From Roseiflexus sp. (GTDB lineage Bacteria > Chloroflexota > Chloroflexia > Chloroflexales > Roseiflexaceae), in assembly GCA_017743475.1 (NCBI GenBank), contig JAGHYV010000019.1:1-61406 (forward strand): a stretch of DNA of 61,406 nucleotides. Direction: 5' to 3'. The translations under genes were made by a program, and so were the position numbers. How positions within the stretch are numbered: position 1 is the stretch's first letter; every line of letters starts with the position of its first letter. Shown piece by piece: positions 41,253-48,587 of this stretch. Below the pieces are notes generated by a model. The model saw only the letters and a list, made by a program, of their open reading frames with translations, did not search any database and was not told where the DNA came from.

Positions 41253-44144
41253 CTACCGCGCATCACGCGGCACGACGAACTCCACCCGATAGGTCACATC
41301 AAACACGTCGGTGCGCCGTTCGAGCACGCTGTCGGTGCGCCCGTCGCCGTCCACGTCTTCGTACCCCGTTTCCACGGCTTCGGTCAGCACGGCGTACTGA
41401 ATGCGCAAGTCGGTTCCGTTCATCGGCAGCGGCGTGATGACGTATACATCATCCCGCATCCGCTCTGGCGCGTACTGTCCCCAGAACAGATGTCCCTGCC
41501 AACGCATCTGCTCCAGCGACGGACTGACGTGGTAGCGATAGATGCATCCCCGCATCCGCGACAAGTCGGCGTGCCGCGTCTCGTCCGCGTGCGGCTCTTC
41601 GCGCGCCTTGCATCCGGCGCTGCTCACGTTCAAGCCGCCCGACCCAATGAAACTCCACGCCACGACCTTCCTGTTCAACTGGTAGTACGGAAGCCCGACT
41701 TGCCTGTCGTCCACCGTGATGAGCGGTGTGAAGTCCATCACTTCACCGCTGGGCCACGTTACCGTCGTTCCGCTACTCACGTACACCCTGCGCTGCGGGT
41801 CGAACTCCGAGTGGATGCGCAAGCGCTCCACGCCGCGCTGTGGCGGCGGAACCACCAGCACCGTCGTCGTCGCCTGCACCGCGTTGTCCAGCAGATTAGC
41901 GTCCGCATCCGCCGAAATGCGCGCCAGATGCACCAGCGCTACTGGCAACGCTGGACTTCCCTCTGGCGGGACTTGCACGCGCACGCGCACCGTCCCACTC
42001 TGCCCAGCGTTGAGAGTCCCCAAGCGCCAGATGAAGCGACCATCGCCGCCCGTCTCCTGGTACCCCGGCATCGTTTCAATAATGTTTATCCTCGGCGCGA
42101 TCTGGAAGTCGAGCAAGACGTTCGAGGCGTTCTCCGGCGAGTTGTTGTAATATGTGATGACCGTCTCAAACGTCTGCCCCGGTCGCACGATGCGCGGCGT
42201 CGTGATGCGCACCCCGACGTTCGTGCGCACGAAGACGGTCGTCGCCTCCGCCCGGTTGTCATTCGGGTCGCCGTCGTTGGCGGCGCTGACGACCACAACG
42301 TTGGTCGCAGAGTCCGGCGCTTCATTGGTCGCCGGGACGGACAGGGAGATCGACCGCGCCTCCCCCGGCGCCAGATTGCCGAGGTTCCACACGAGCGTCC
42401 GTCCGTTCGTCCACGTCGGTGCAACGCTCGCCGTCGCCGCCACGCGCGTCGTCGTCTCCGCACCCGTCGTCGGGTCGCGCAGCACAAGGTCGGCTTCGCC
42501 GAACGGCATGCCGACCGGCAGCGTATCGGTCAGTACGACGTTGTTGACCGTCGTTTGCGACGTGTTGCGCACCGTCAGGCTATAGCCGACCATCTGGTTG
42601 CGCGACGCGCGCTCCGGTGCCTGCTTCTCCACCGCCACGTTCGCGCCGGGGTCGGTGAAGAAGTAGAGTTGCGAGATGGTGGACAGCATATCGGTATCGC
42701 ACCCCGGAGTGGTGTTGAGCATCACCATCCGGTACGCTCGCCCGCGTTCGGTGATGAATCGCAGCATGAGCGGTCCGTGGTTCGTTCCCTTCTCGTCCGT
42801 GTAAAGCCAGTCTTCGGCGATTCGCGTCAGATTGCCGTCGGCGTCGCGCTGCTCCGGCTGTGGCCACGGACGCCAGGCGTACGGCGGTGTCTGGTTCCCC
42901 TGCCAGGAGAAGAAGGCGTTGTTCCAGACTTGCACACCCGGTGCCAGCGCCGCCTGCCACCCGGACGGGCGTCCGGGTAAGTTGAGACGAGAATAGGCGT
43001 CGAGGAAGGACCCTTGCACGACCAAGTGGCGGCGAGCTGGGTCATCGAGAAGAGGCGCGTCGCCCATCGACAAGAACGCCAGCAAGCGGTCGTTGCCGCC
43101 GCCCGGTTGCATATCGGTGCCGAGGTCCTGGAGGATGACCATCGCATCGCGCGAACGGTCCACATTCGAGGGGGCGAACATGCGGCGTCCGAACTCGAAG
43201 TGATAGCGAGCCTCCACCACGACGTTCGCCGGAACCCGCGTCCAGAGATTGCGCGCCTGCGCTATGCCGTCAAGGTCGGTCAAGACGCCGTGGAGCATCT
43301 GCCCCCACTCGGCGCGCTCATAGTATCTCGACCCGTCGGCGCCGGAGTAGCGTCCGCTGTACGGCGTGAACGGCCGCCCGTTGTTGTTGTAGTGGTTCGT
43401 GTTCCCCACAAAGAGCGTCTGCGGAATGGGGTCGATCGGCACGGGAATGCACAGCGGCGGCGTCGGCGTCGCCGTCGGAACCAGCGTCGGCGGACGGCCA
43501 GGGTCCGGCAGCGTGGGGGTGATGGTCGTGCCCGGCGGGGGCGTGCCCGGCGGACGGGTGAGGGTTCCCCCGCTGCCCAGCGGCGTCGCGGTGGGAATCC
43601 AGTGCGGAACGCGCTCGCACCCCTGTGTGGCGTAGAAGGCGTAGTGCGGACCCGACGTCGGGCGCCATTCAGATGTGATGATCACCTTGTAGCGACGGTA
43701 CTGGATTGGAAGGTCGGCATAGGCGGGGTCGACTTCATAAGTAACTCTGACAGCTTTGGTCCACCGCTGCCCGTAATGCCAGTTCCCTGGCGGATAGAAG
43801 ATGAATTGACCGTTGACGCGGCACTGCGGGCGGTCGATGACGACGGGCGGGGACGATGGGCGCTGCGGGTCGGACGATGCGCCGACCGGGATGCGTCGCG
43901 GGACGAACTCGTACAGCCCTTCGGCGCGCACGACGCGCGAAAAGCAGTCGCTGCGGTTGGGACCAGACGGAACGCACTCCGATGACACAATGGCGTCCGC
44001 CGCGACCCATCCGGGTCCGGGCGTCGTGCTGCCGTCCGCCCACGCCATGCTGGCGGCGCCGAGCGCGGCGAGGACGAGCAGGAGTAGCGCGAGCATAACC
44101 GCACGGCGGCGCGGAACGGCGGAGAGACTGGAATGGTCGTGCAT
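41253..44144 (-). CDS. Large secreted DUF11-repeat surface protein
   Basis: A 963-residue exported protein. The signal peptide (residues ~13-38) ends near 'SMAWA'. A ~180-residue domain with paired cysteines, a Pro/Thr linker ('TATPLGSGGTLTRPPGTPP'), a ~300-residue globular domain, and two DUF11-type Ig-like repeats follow. The repeats contain 'VRNTSQTTVNNVVLTDTLP' and 'YYNNSPENASNVLLDF', each leading to 'W-x-LG-LN/APG(E/Q)' strands. DUF11 repeats are common in bacterial surface proteins and adhesins. The C-terminal domain is not recognised and no sorting motif is seen. GGAGGA precedes the ATG. Third codon positions differ from the flanking Tad genes (more C-ending codons), a sign of separate ancestry. 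Probably the surface product or substrate of the system. Confidence 0.75.
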   Translation of the reverse strand: MHDHSSLSAVPRRRAVMLALLLLVLAALGAASMAWADGSTTPGPGWVAADAIVSSECVPSGPNRSDCFSRVVRAEGLYEFVPRRIPVGASSDPQRPSSPPVVIDRPQCRVNGQFIFYPPGNWHYGQRWTKAVRVTYEVDPAYADLPIQYRRYKVIITSEWRPTSGPHYAFYATQGCERVPHWIPTATPLGSGGTLTRPPGTPPPGTTITPTLPDPGRPPTLVPTATPTPPLCIPVPIDPIPQTLFVGNTNHYNNNGRPFTPYSGRYSGADGSRYYERAEWGQMLHGVLTDLDGIAQARNLWTRVPANVVVEARYHFEFGRRMFAPSNVDRSRDAMVILQDLGTDMQPGGGNDRLLAFLSMGDAPLLDDPARRHLVVQGSFLDAYSRLNLPGRPSGWQAALAPGVQVWNNAFFSWQGNQTPPYAWRPWPQPEQRDADGNLTRIAEDWLYTDEKGTNHGPLMLRFITERGRAYRMVMLNTTPGCDTDMLSTISQLYFFTDPGANVAVEKQAPERASRNQMVGYSLTVRNTSQTTVNNVVLTDTLPVGMPFGEADLVLRDPTTGAETTTRVAATASVAPTWTNGRTLVWNLGNLAPGEARSISLSVPATNEAPDSATNVVVVSAANDGDPNDNRAEATTVFVRTNVGVRITTPRIVRPGQTFETVITYYNNSPENASNVLLDFQIAPRINIIETMPGYQETGGDGRFIWRLGTLNAGQSGTVRVRVQVPPEGSPALPVALVHLARISADADANLLDNAVQATTTVLVVPPPQRGVERLRIHSEFDPQRRVYVSSGTTVTWPSGEVMDFTPLITVDDRQVGLPYYQLNRKVVAWSFIGSGGLNVSSAGCKAREEPHADETRHADLSRMRGCIYRYHVSPSLEQMRWQGHLFWGQYAPERMRDDVYVITPLPMNGTDLRIQYAVLTEAVETGYEDVDGDGRTDSVLERRTDVFDVTYRVEFVVPRDAR

Positions 44145-44196
44145 GATGATTCCTCCGTATGGTTCAACAACGATGCGCCGCGCCGCCGTGCTTGCG

Positions 44197-44838
44197 TTAT
44201 GGTCGGGGCGCGCCGAGCACCACGACGGTGCTGTGCGATCCTCTGCGCCACTCGACATCCGAGATGATCGGATGCGCGCCGACGCCGACCTCGACCGGGA
44301 TCGGGCTGAGCAAGAAGGCGCGGTGCGGCGGGCTGTTCAGCAACCATTGCAGCGGAAATGCGACATCGTGCGCTCCGCAATGAATCGTCTCGCCTTCGTA
44401 ACGTCCGGGATAGCCGGACTGCTCCACGCGGTGCCACGGTTCCGTGCCGTCGGTGCCCGTGTGCGAGCAGTACTCTGGTCCCCGCGACATCTGATTGATC
44501 CCCACGTCATACGCGTGGCGGCGGGCGGCGAGGGTGAGGAGCGGGTGCTCGCGGAGCGGGTGCAGCCCGTGGCGGACGCGTTCTTCGTTGAGCAGGCGAA
44601 TGAACTCCAGTTCCCACTGACGGTTGACCGGCGGGTACGGTTCGGGACGGACGACGAGCGGCAGGTAGACGCGCGACGCCGCAGCGTTTGCTCCTGCGAT
44701 CTCATCGGCGGGCGGCGCGGCGTCGGGGCGCAGCGCCGCTGCGCCCGTACCAGGCGGCGCGGATGCGCTGAGCATGAATGCGAGCATAATCGCTGCGAGC
44801 GGCAGCGCGACGATACGGTGCAGTGCATTGCGGTTCAT
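44197..44838 (-). CDS. Secreted CAP/SCP-domain protein
   Basis: A 213-residue exported CAP-domain protein. After a signal peptide ('LPLAAIMLAFMLSASAPPG'), the domain reads 'LNEERVRHGLHPLREHPLLTLAARRHAYDVGIN', 'CSHTGTDGTEPWHRVEQSGY', 'GETIHCGAHDVAFPLQWLLNSPPHRAFLLSP'. The conserved His, Glu, Glu and His cavity residues of CAP proteins are present. AAAGGA lies upstream of 44838. It is followed 52 bp later by the DUF11 gene, so the two may act together at the surface. Molecular function is unknown. Confidence 0.85.
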   Translation of the reverse strand: MNRNALHRIVALPLAAIMLAFMLSASAPPGTGAAALRPDAAPPADEIAGANAAASRVYLPLVVRPEPYPPVNRQWELEFIRLLNEERVRHGLHPLREHPLLTLAARRHAYDVGINQMSRGPEYCSHTGTDGTEPWHRVEQSGYPGRYEGETIHCGAHDVAFPLQWLLNSPPHRAFLLSPIPVEVGVGAHPIISDVEWRRGSHSTVVVLGAPRP

Positions 44839-44877
44839 TGCTAATTGTCCTTTGCGTTGGTTCATTGCGTGCGTTGC

Positions 44878-45558
44878 TTACTTCGCTGCTGGCGGATCAA
44901 GATCGAGCAAGATGACGGTGAACGATGCGACTGGATGGTTGTCAAATCCCGGCATCGGGAAGAAGGCGACGCCTGCGGCGTCGATGCCATCGAAATCGGC
45001 GGCGGTAAAGATATCGCGCAGATCGACGTCGCCGACGATGCAGGGGTCGGGGTTGTTGAGACGGGCGGCGACGACGCCAGGAATGAGCATGGAGAACTTC
45101 AAGTTCGGTGCCAAGTTGCGCTCGCGGATGACGCGCTCCATGCGATTGAAGTCGCCGCGATAGACGGTTTCGACGTACCAGAGATCGGCGGCGGCGGCGT
45201 CGAGCGACGGGTCGAAAGTCAGATCGCGCCCGGCGACGCAAGCGATGGCGGCGTGAAAGCGCGACGCAACGCTGGCGTCAGGTCGGCGTGTTGCAGGATC
45301 AATCTGCATAACGGCGCTGGTCGTATCCAAGCGTTCAGTCGACGAAACGGGAACGACGCCCGGACGCGCCACGGGGGGCAGCGAGTCGGGAACGGCGACG
45401 GTCGGTTCAACAACGACGGCGTTGGGATCGCCGAGCGGCGTGGCACCGCGGGCGGGGGGCAGCGACGCGCCTGCAATGACGGCGACGATGGCGACGACAG
45501 TCAGGGCAAGGGCGATGACGCCGAGGTTGCGGCGCACAAGCAGGGTCAGGGTCAGCAT
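44878..45558 (-). CDS. Secreted protein, possible degenerate CAP-like domain
   Basis: A 226-residue exported protein starting MLTLTLLVRR with one hydrophobic N-terminal helix, acting as signal or anchor. The rest contains 'VASRFHAAIACVAGRDLTFDPSLDAAAADLWYVE' and 'FFPMPGFDNHPVASFTVILLDLDPP'. The helix 'L-FDPSLDAAAADLW' looks like the start of a CAP fold, but the cavity histidines are not found, so this is tentative. GGAGATG precedes the ATG. It is the first gene of the long minus-strand cluster, 39 bp before the CAP gene. Confidence 0.55.
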   Translation of the reverse strand: MLTLTLLVRRNLGVIALALTVVAIVAVIAGASLPPARGATPLGDPNAVVVEPTVAVPDSLPPVARPGVVPVSSTERLDTTSAVMQIDPATRRPDASVASRFHAAIACVAGRDLTFDPSLDAAAADLWYVETVYRGDFNRMERVIRERNLAPNLKFSMLIPGVVAARLNNPDPCIVGDVDLRDIFTAADFDGIDAAGVAFFPMPGFDNHPVASFTVILLDLDPPAAK

Positions 45559-46210
45559 GGCATCTCCGTTTCTAGTGCGATGCGGCGACAATTGCTACGG
45601 ACGCACGCCGCACGTTTCTCCTGTCCGACAATCCAACAGACCACAACGCCATCGTTGACGGCAAACATTTGAACCGCCCACGTGTCTCGCCGCCGGGCGG
45701 GGGACGGGGCAGCGGACGCGGCATCCGATCCGGCGCCACGCGCCGCATTACGGACAGGCGTTTTTTCAGCAGTTGCTGCGTGGTGTCTCGTGGCACTGGC
45801 ATCGTCCCATTGCACCGCGTTGCGTCATGGGGCACGGCATGCCGTGCCCGTACTCTGATCAGGGCGATCCGCCATCCACGCAAACGGCGTCCGGTGCGCG
45901 GGAGACGCAGCTTCGCGCACGAACGCCGTCTGCAGGTCGCGGCTGGGGGTTGGTTCCCTGCTGCGTGTCTGATTTCCTCTGCTCGATAGTATAGCTGCCA
46001 ACCTCCGGAATGAGAAGACCAACTATCTCCAACCTTTGTACTGGCGAAGATGTGACATTGGTACTACAACCGGTGCAATCTCTACAGCAGATCGGGTAAC
46101 GATTCTGTAGCAGGATGGCTTGACGCAACGATTGCAACGGCGTACAATCGTTCGGGTTTGTTGTTCGCCAGTCTTTCACGACTGGCGAGAGTATGCGGTA
46201 CCGTGGTTCT
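45559..46210. other. Divergent upstream region of the Tad/T4SS-like cluster and sbcD
   Basis: About 650 bases without a credible gene. This is the divergent spacer that must hold the promoter of the 25-kb minus-strand cluster and of sbcD on the plus strand. I see no consensus -35/-10 pair of high quality on either strand. The main structure is the perfect palindrome at 45830-45849. A T6 run occurs near 45762. Confidence 0.5.
45830..45849. repeat. Perfect 20-bp palindrome
   Basis: GGGCACGGCA (45830-45839) directly abuts its reverse complement (45840-45849). Palindromes with this core are known as dispersed intergenic repeats in several bacteria. It lies centrally in the divergent spacer between the secretion cluster and sbcD; the context does not fit a terminator. 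Confidence 0.75.
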
Positions 46211-47464
46211 ATGCGCCTGCTCCATCTTGCGGACCTGCACATCGGCATCGAGAATTATGGGCGCGTCGATCCGGCGACTGGATTGCACAGCCGCCTGCGC
46301 GACTACCTGGAACGCCTGGATGAGGCGATCGATATCGGGCTTGATGCGGGGGTCGATGCAGTTCTGATCGCGGGAGATATCTACAAAAACCGCACCCCCA
46401 ATCCCACGCAGCAGCGCGAGTTTGCCCGGCGCATCCACCGCCTGCGCGCGCTCGGGTTGCCGGTTCTCATTCTCACCGGCAACCACGATGTGTCGCCAGC
46501 AGCCGGGCGCGCCCACGCGGTCGAAATCTTTGACACGCTGGCGGTCGATGGAGTGACCATCGCCGACAGGCCGCGCATCCACACCCTGCACACCCGATCC
46601 GGTCTGCTTCAGGTCATCGCACTGCCCTGGGTAACGCGCCACGCGCTGCTGACCAGAGAGGAACTGCGCATGGCATCGTTTCTGGAGATCGAAACAATGC
46701 TGATCGAGCGGGTGGAACGGTTTTTGCGCCAGGCAGCCAACGATGTCGATCCGACCCTGCCGACCGTGTTGACCGTCCACGGAACTATCGACGGCGCGAC
46801 GTTCGGCGCGGAGCGGCAGGTGTTACTGGGGCGCGACCTGGTGTACCCGCGCAGCCTAGTGGCGCTACCGAATGTCGATTATGTCGCCATGGGTCACATC
46901 CATCGTCATCAGGCGCTCGGCGACCATCCGCCGATCGTGTATCCCGGCAGCATCGAGCGCATCGATTTTGGGGAAGAGGGGGAAGACAAGGGATGCGTGA
47001 TCGTCGATCTGGGCGCGAAGGGTGAAGCGCAGTGGCGCTTTCACAAACTCTCGGCGCGCCCCTTTGTCACGATTGCGGTCGATGTTCGTGGCGTGAGCGA
47101 CCCGATGGAATCGGTGTTGAATGCGATCGGACGACGTTCGCTGCGTGGCGCAGTGGTTCGAGTGAAGATCGAGGCGCGTCCCGAACAGGAAGGCATGGTA
47201 CGAACGGAAGCGATAAGGCAGGCGATTGAGGAGGCAGGCGCATCGTTTGTTGCTGCGATAGCGGTTGAAGTTGAACGCAGTGCGCGCGGACGCCTAGCGA
47301 GCAGCGATACGAGCGTGCTGGACGGGTTGACGCCGCGCCGCGCGCTGGAGTTGTACCTGCGGCAGAAAACGCCCCCGCTGCCCGAAGAGCGTATTGCCGC
47401 GCTCCTCGCCGCCGCCGATGAACTGTTGAATGAGGGAGACGGAATAGGCGTTCAGAGCCAGTAA
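46211..47464 (+). CDS. sbcD: SbcD-like DNA repair exonuclease (Mre11 family)
   Basis: A 417-residue calcineurin-like phosphoesterase with the nuclease motif set in order: 'LADLHIG' (I), 'LIAGDIYKNRTP' (II), 'LTGNHD' (III), 'VLTVHGTIDG' and 'YVAMGHIHRHQ' (IV/V). The C-terminal capping domain follows. Mre11/SbcD trims DNA ends and hairpins, normally together with SbcC/Rad50. No sbcC gene follows; the next genes are on the other strand, so the partner must be elsewhere. I start at MRLLHLADLH (46211), since all family members begin here; the ATG at 46193 is also open. Confidence 0.9.
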   Translation: MRLLHLADLHIGIENYGRVDPATGLHSRLRDYLERLDEAIDIGLDAGVDAVLIAGDIYKNRTPNPTQQREFARRIHRLRALGLPVLILTGNHDVSPAAGRAHAVEIFDTLAVDGVTIADRPRIHTLHTRSGLLQVIALPWVTRHALLTREELRMASFLEIETMLIERVERFLRQAANDVDPTLPTVLTVHGTIDGATFGAERQVLLGRDLVYPRSLVALPNVDYVAMGHIHRHQALGDHPPIVYPGSIERIDFGEEGEDKGCVIVDLGAKGEAQWRFHKLSARPFVTIAVDVRGVSDPMESVLNAIGRRSLRGAVVRVKIEARPEQEGMVRTEAIRQAIEEAGASFVAAIAVEVERSARGRLASSDTSVLDGLTPRRALELYLRQKTPPLPEERIAALLAAADELLNEGDGIGVQSQ

Positions 47465-47497
47465 ATGCCTTTGCGATTGGCAATGGTTCCAGGGGCA

Positions 47498-47920
47498 TTA
47501 TGATCCGGACGGATCGGGCGGCGCAAGGCGTTCTCCCACAGTGCGATGCACATCGGTCGCCATGCGGATCGCTTCTTCTGCATCGCGCGCACTGTAGAAC
47601 TCAGCGGGGATAACGTCCTGGAGCGTATTGGGATAGCGCGCTTCGACGTGGTAGTAGTCCAGCGTCTTGACGGTTTCCTTTAGATCGGCAAAAAAGTGAT
47701 CATAACGTGCAGCGAGGTCGCAGAGTTTGAAGATCGAATGGGTGAAGATGAGTTCTTCTCCCTGGCTGAAGAGATACGCCTTCAGCGCCTTTTCCGCTGT
47801 TTGCTGCGCCAGAAAACAGCACGTGTCATACTTCCCGGCTTGCTCCGCAATTGGAAGGAAGGCGAGATCGGCGCTCGCCTGACGCCACCAGCGGTCGGAT
47901 TCACATTGCGGGTCGTTCAT
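47498..47920 (-). CDS. HEPN-domain protein of a HEPN/MNT pair
   Basis: A 140-residue HEPN protein. 'WRQASADLAFLPIAEQAGKYDTCCFLAQQTAEKALKAYLFSQGEEL' is the classic HEPN helix-loop, with the 'Q-x-x-EKALKA' core, followed by 'FTHSIFKLCDLAARYDHFF' and 'LDYYHVEARYPN'. In HEPN/MNT systems the HEPN protein is the toxic partner, often an RNase, and the nucleotidyltransferase neutralises it. The strict RX4-6H motif is not clear here, so it may belong to the non-nuclease branch. It overlaps the MNT gene by 20 bp. Confidence 0.85.
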   Translation of the reverse strand: MNDPQCESDRWWRQASADLAFLPIAEQAGKYDTCCFLAQQTAEKALKAYLFSQGEELIFTHSIFKLCDLAARYDHFFADLKETVKTLDYYHVEARYPNTLQDVIPAEFYSARDAEEAIRMATDVHRTVGERLAPPDPSGS

Positions 47921-48236
47921 AGATCACCTGACTGTGGTGCAGCGCATGTTTCCAGAACGGTCGCTGTCGTACGCGCTCGAAATCGGTTATGCTGTACGCC
48001 AGAATATCAGCGCCTTCACTGCTGTCGATGACACTGTACACCCAGCGCGTCAACTCGCGCGGCGAGCGGGGATCATCGAACAGCGCCAGCAGATCAATGT
48101 CGCTGAACAGCGAGATATTGCCACGCGCCACCGAACCGAAGAGAATAACCCTGGCGGCACCAAGCGCACCAATCTGTTCCGCCAGACGGTGGGCTTCGTT
48201 CAGTAATGTCTCGTGGTGCTGCAGCGATGCGCGCAT
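47901..48236 (-). CDS. Minimal nucleotidyltransferase (MNT) of a HEPN/MNT pair
   Basis: A 111-residue nucleotidyltransferase with the signature 'VILFGSVARGNISLFSDIDLLALFD', where GS and the two aspartates of SDIDLL are the catalytic set, plus a third acidic residue in 'GADILAYS'. MNT proteins of this kind AMPylate their HEPN partner. It lies upstream of and overlaps the HEPN gene, so antitoxin is made first. All catalytic residues are intact. Confidence 0.9.
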   Translation of the reverse strand: MRASLQHHETLLNEAHRLAEQIGALGAARVILFGSVARGNISLFSDIDLLALFDDPRSPRELTRWVYSVIDSSEGADILAYSITDFERVRQRPFWKHALHHSQVIYERPAM

Positions 48237-48587
48237 AAGAGTACATGCCAGAACTGAACACCAACAACCGGAACCCGCTCTCGTCCTGAAGGGTATGATA
48301 ACACACTGGAAGGACGCATCGCTGTCGCAGGTGGCGATAGGGTGCTACGCTCCGCCCGACCGAAGCGGAGACGCTGCACTGCAACTTCTCTACTCCAGGA
48401 AGACGTGCCACGCTAATTGATGAAGAATAACGAACTGCTATGGGCTGCAACGTCTCTACTCCGGGAAGGCGCGCCACGCTAACCTTCCACCTTCCCACGC
48501 TCAACCTTCAACGTTCGACGGAACTCCTGCTACCCTGTCAGCGTCTTGAGAGTACAGATGCTATCCGACGCAAGGAGAGACGATGAT
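48237..48587. other. Spacer with CRISPR-like pair and simple repeats
   Basis: About 350 bases between the divergent MNT gene and the macroglobulin gene. No credible gene. It contains a hairpin-like CTCCGC/GCGGAG pair near 48350-48370, the direct repeats at 48379-48482, and a run of AACCTTC/ACCTTC-type simple sequence near 48482-48520 that resembles the tract at 55691-55790 in reverse complement. Confidence 0.55.
48379..48482. repeat. Two 38-bp direct repeats, CRISPR-like spacing
   Basis: Repeat 1 (48379-48416) and repeat 2 (48445-48482) both begin CTGCAAC and end GCCACGCTAA, matching at 34 of 38 positions. They are separated by 28 bases of unique DNA, a 66-bp period. Repeat and spacer lengths are those of a CRISPR unit, but only two copies exist and no cas genes are near. 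It could be the decayed end of an array or a dispersed repeat pair. Confidence 0.55.

Noticed and set aside
40731-42980. Long plus-strand open frame opposite the DUF11 gene
   Set aside because: It is an antisense shadow of a clear exported protein. Its translation is basic and lacks motifs, and no ribosome binding site is present.
19941-45558. The cluster as an integrative conjugative element
   Set aside because: No integrase, relaxase, att-like direct repeats or intact coupling ATPase were seen, and the Tad genes are not part of conjugative elements.
48379-48482. A functional CRISPR array
   Set aside because: Only two repeats, no leader and no cas genes nearby. Listed as a CRISPR-like repeat only.
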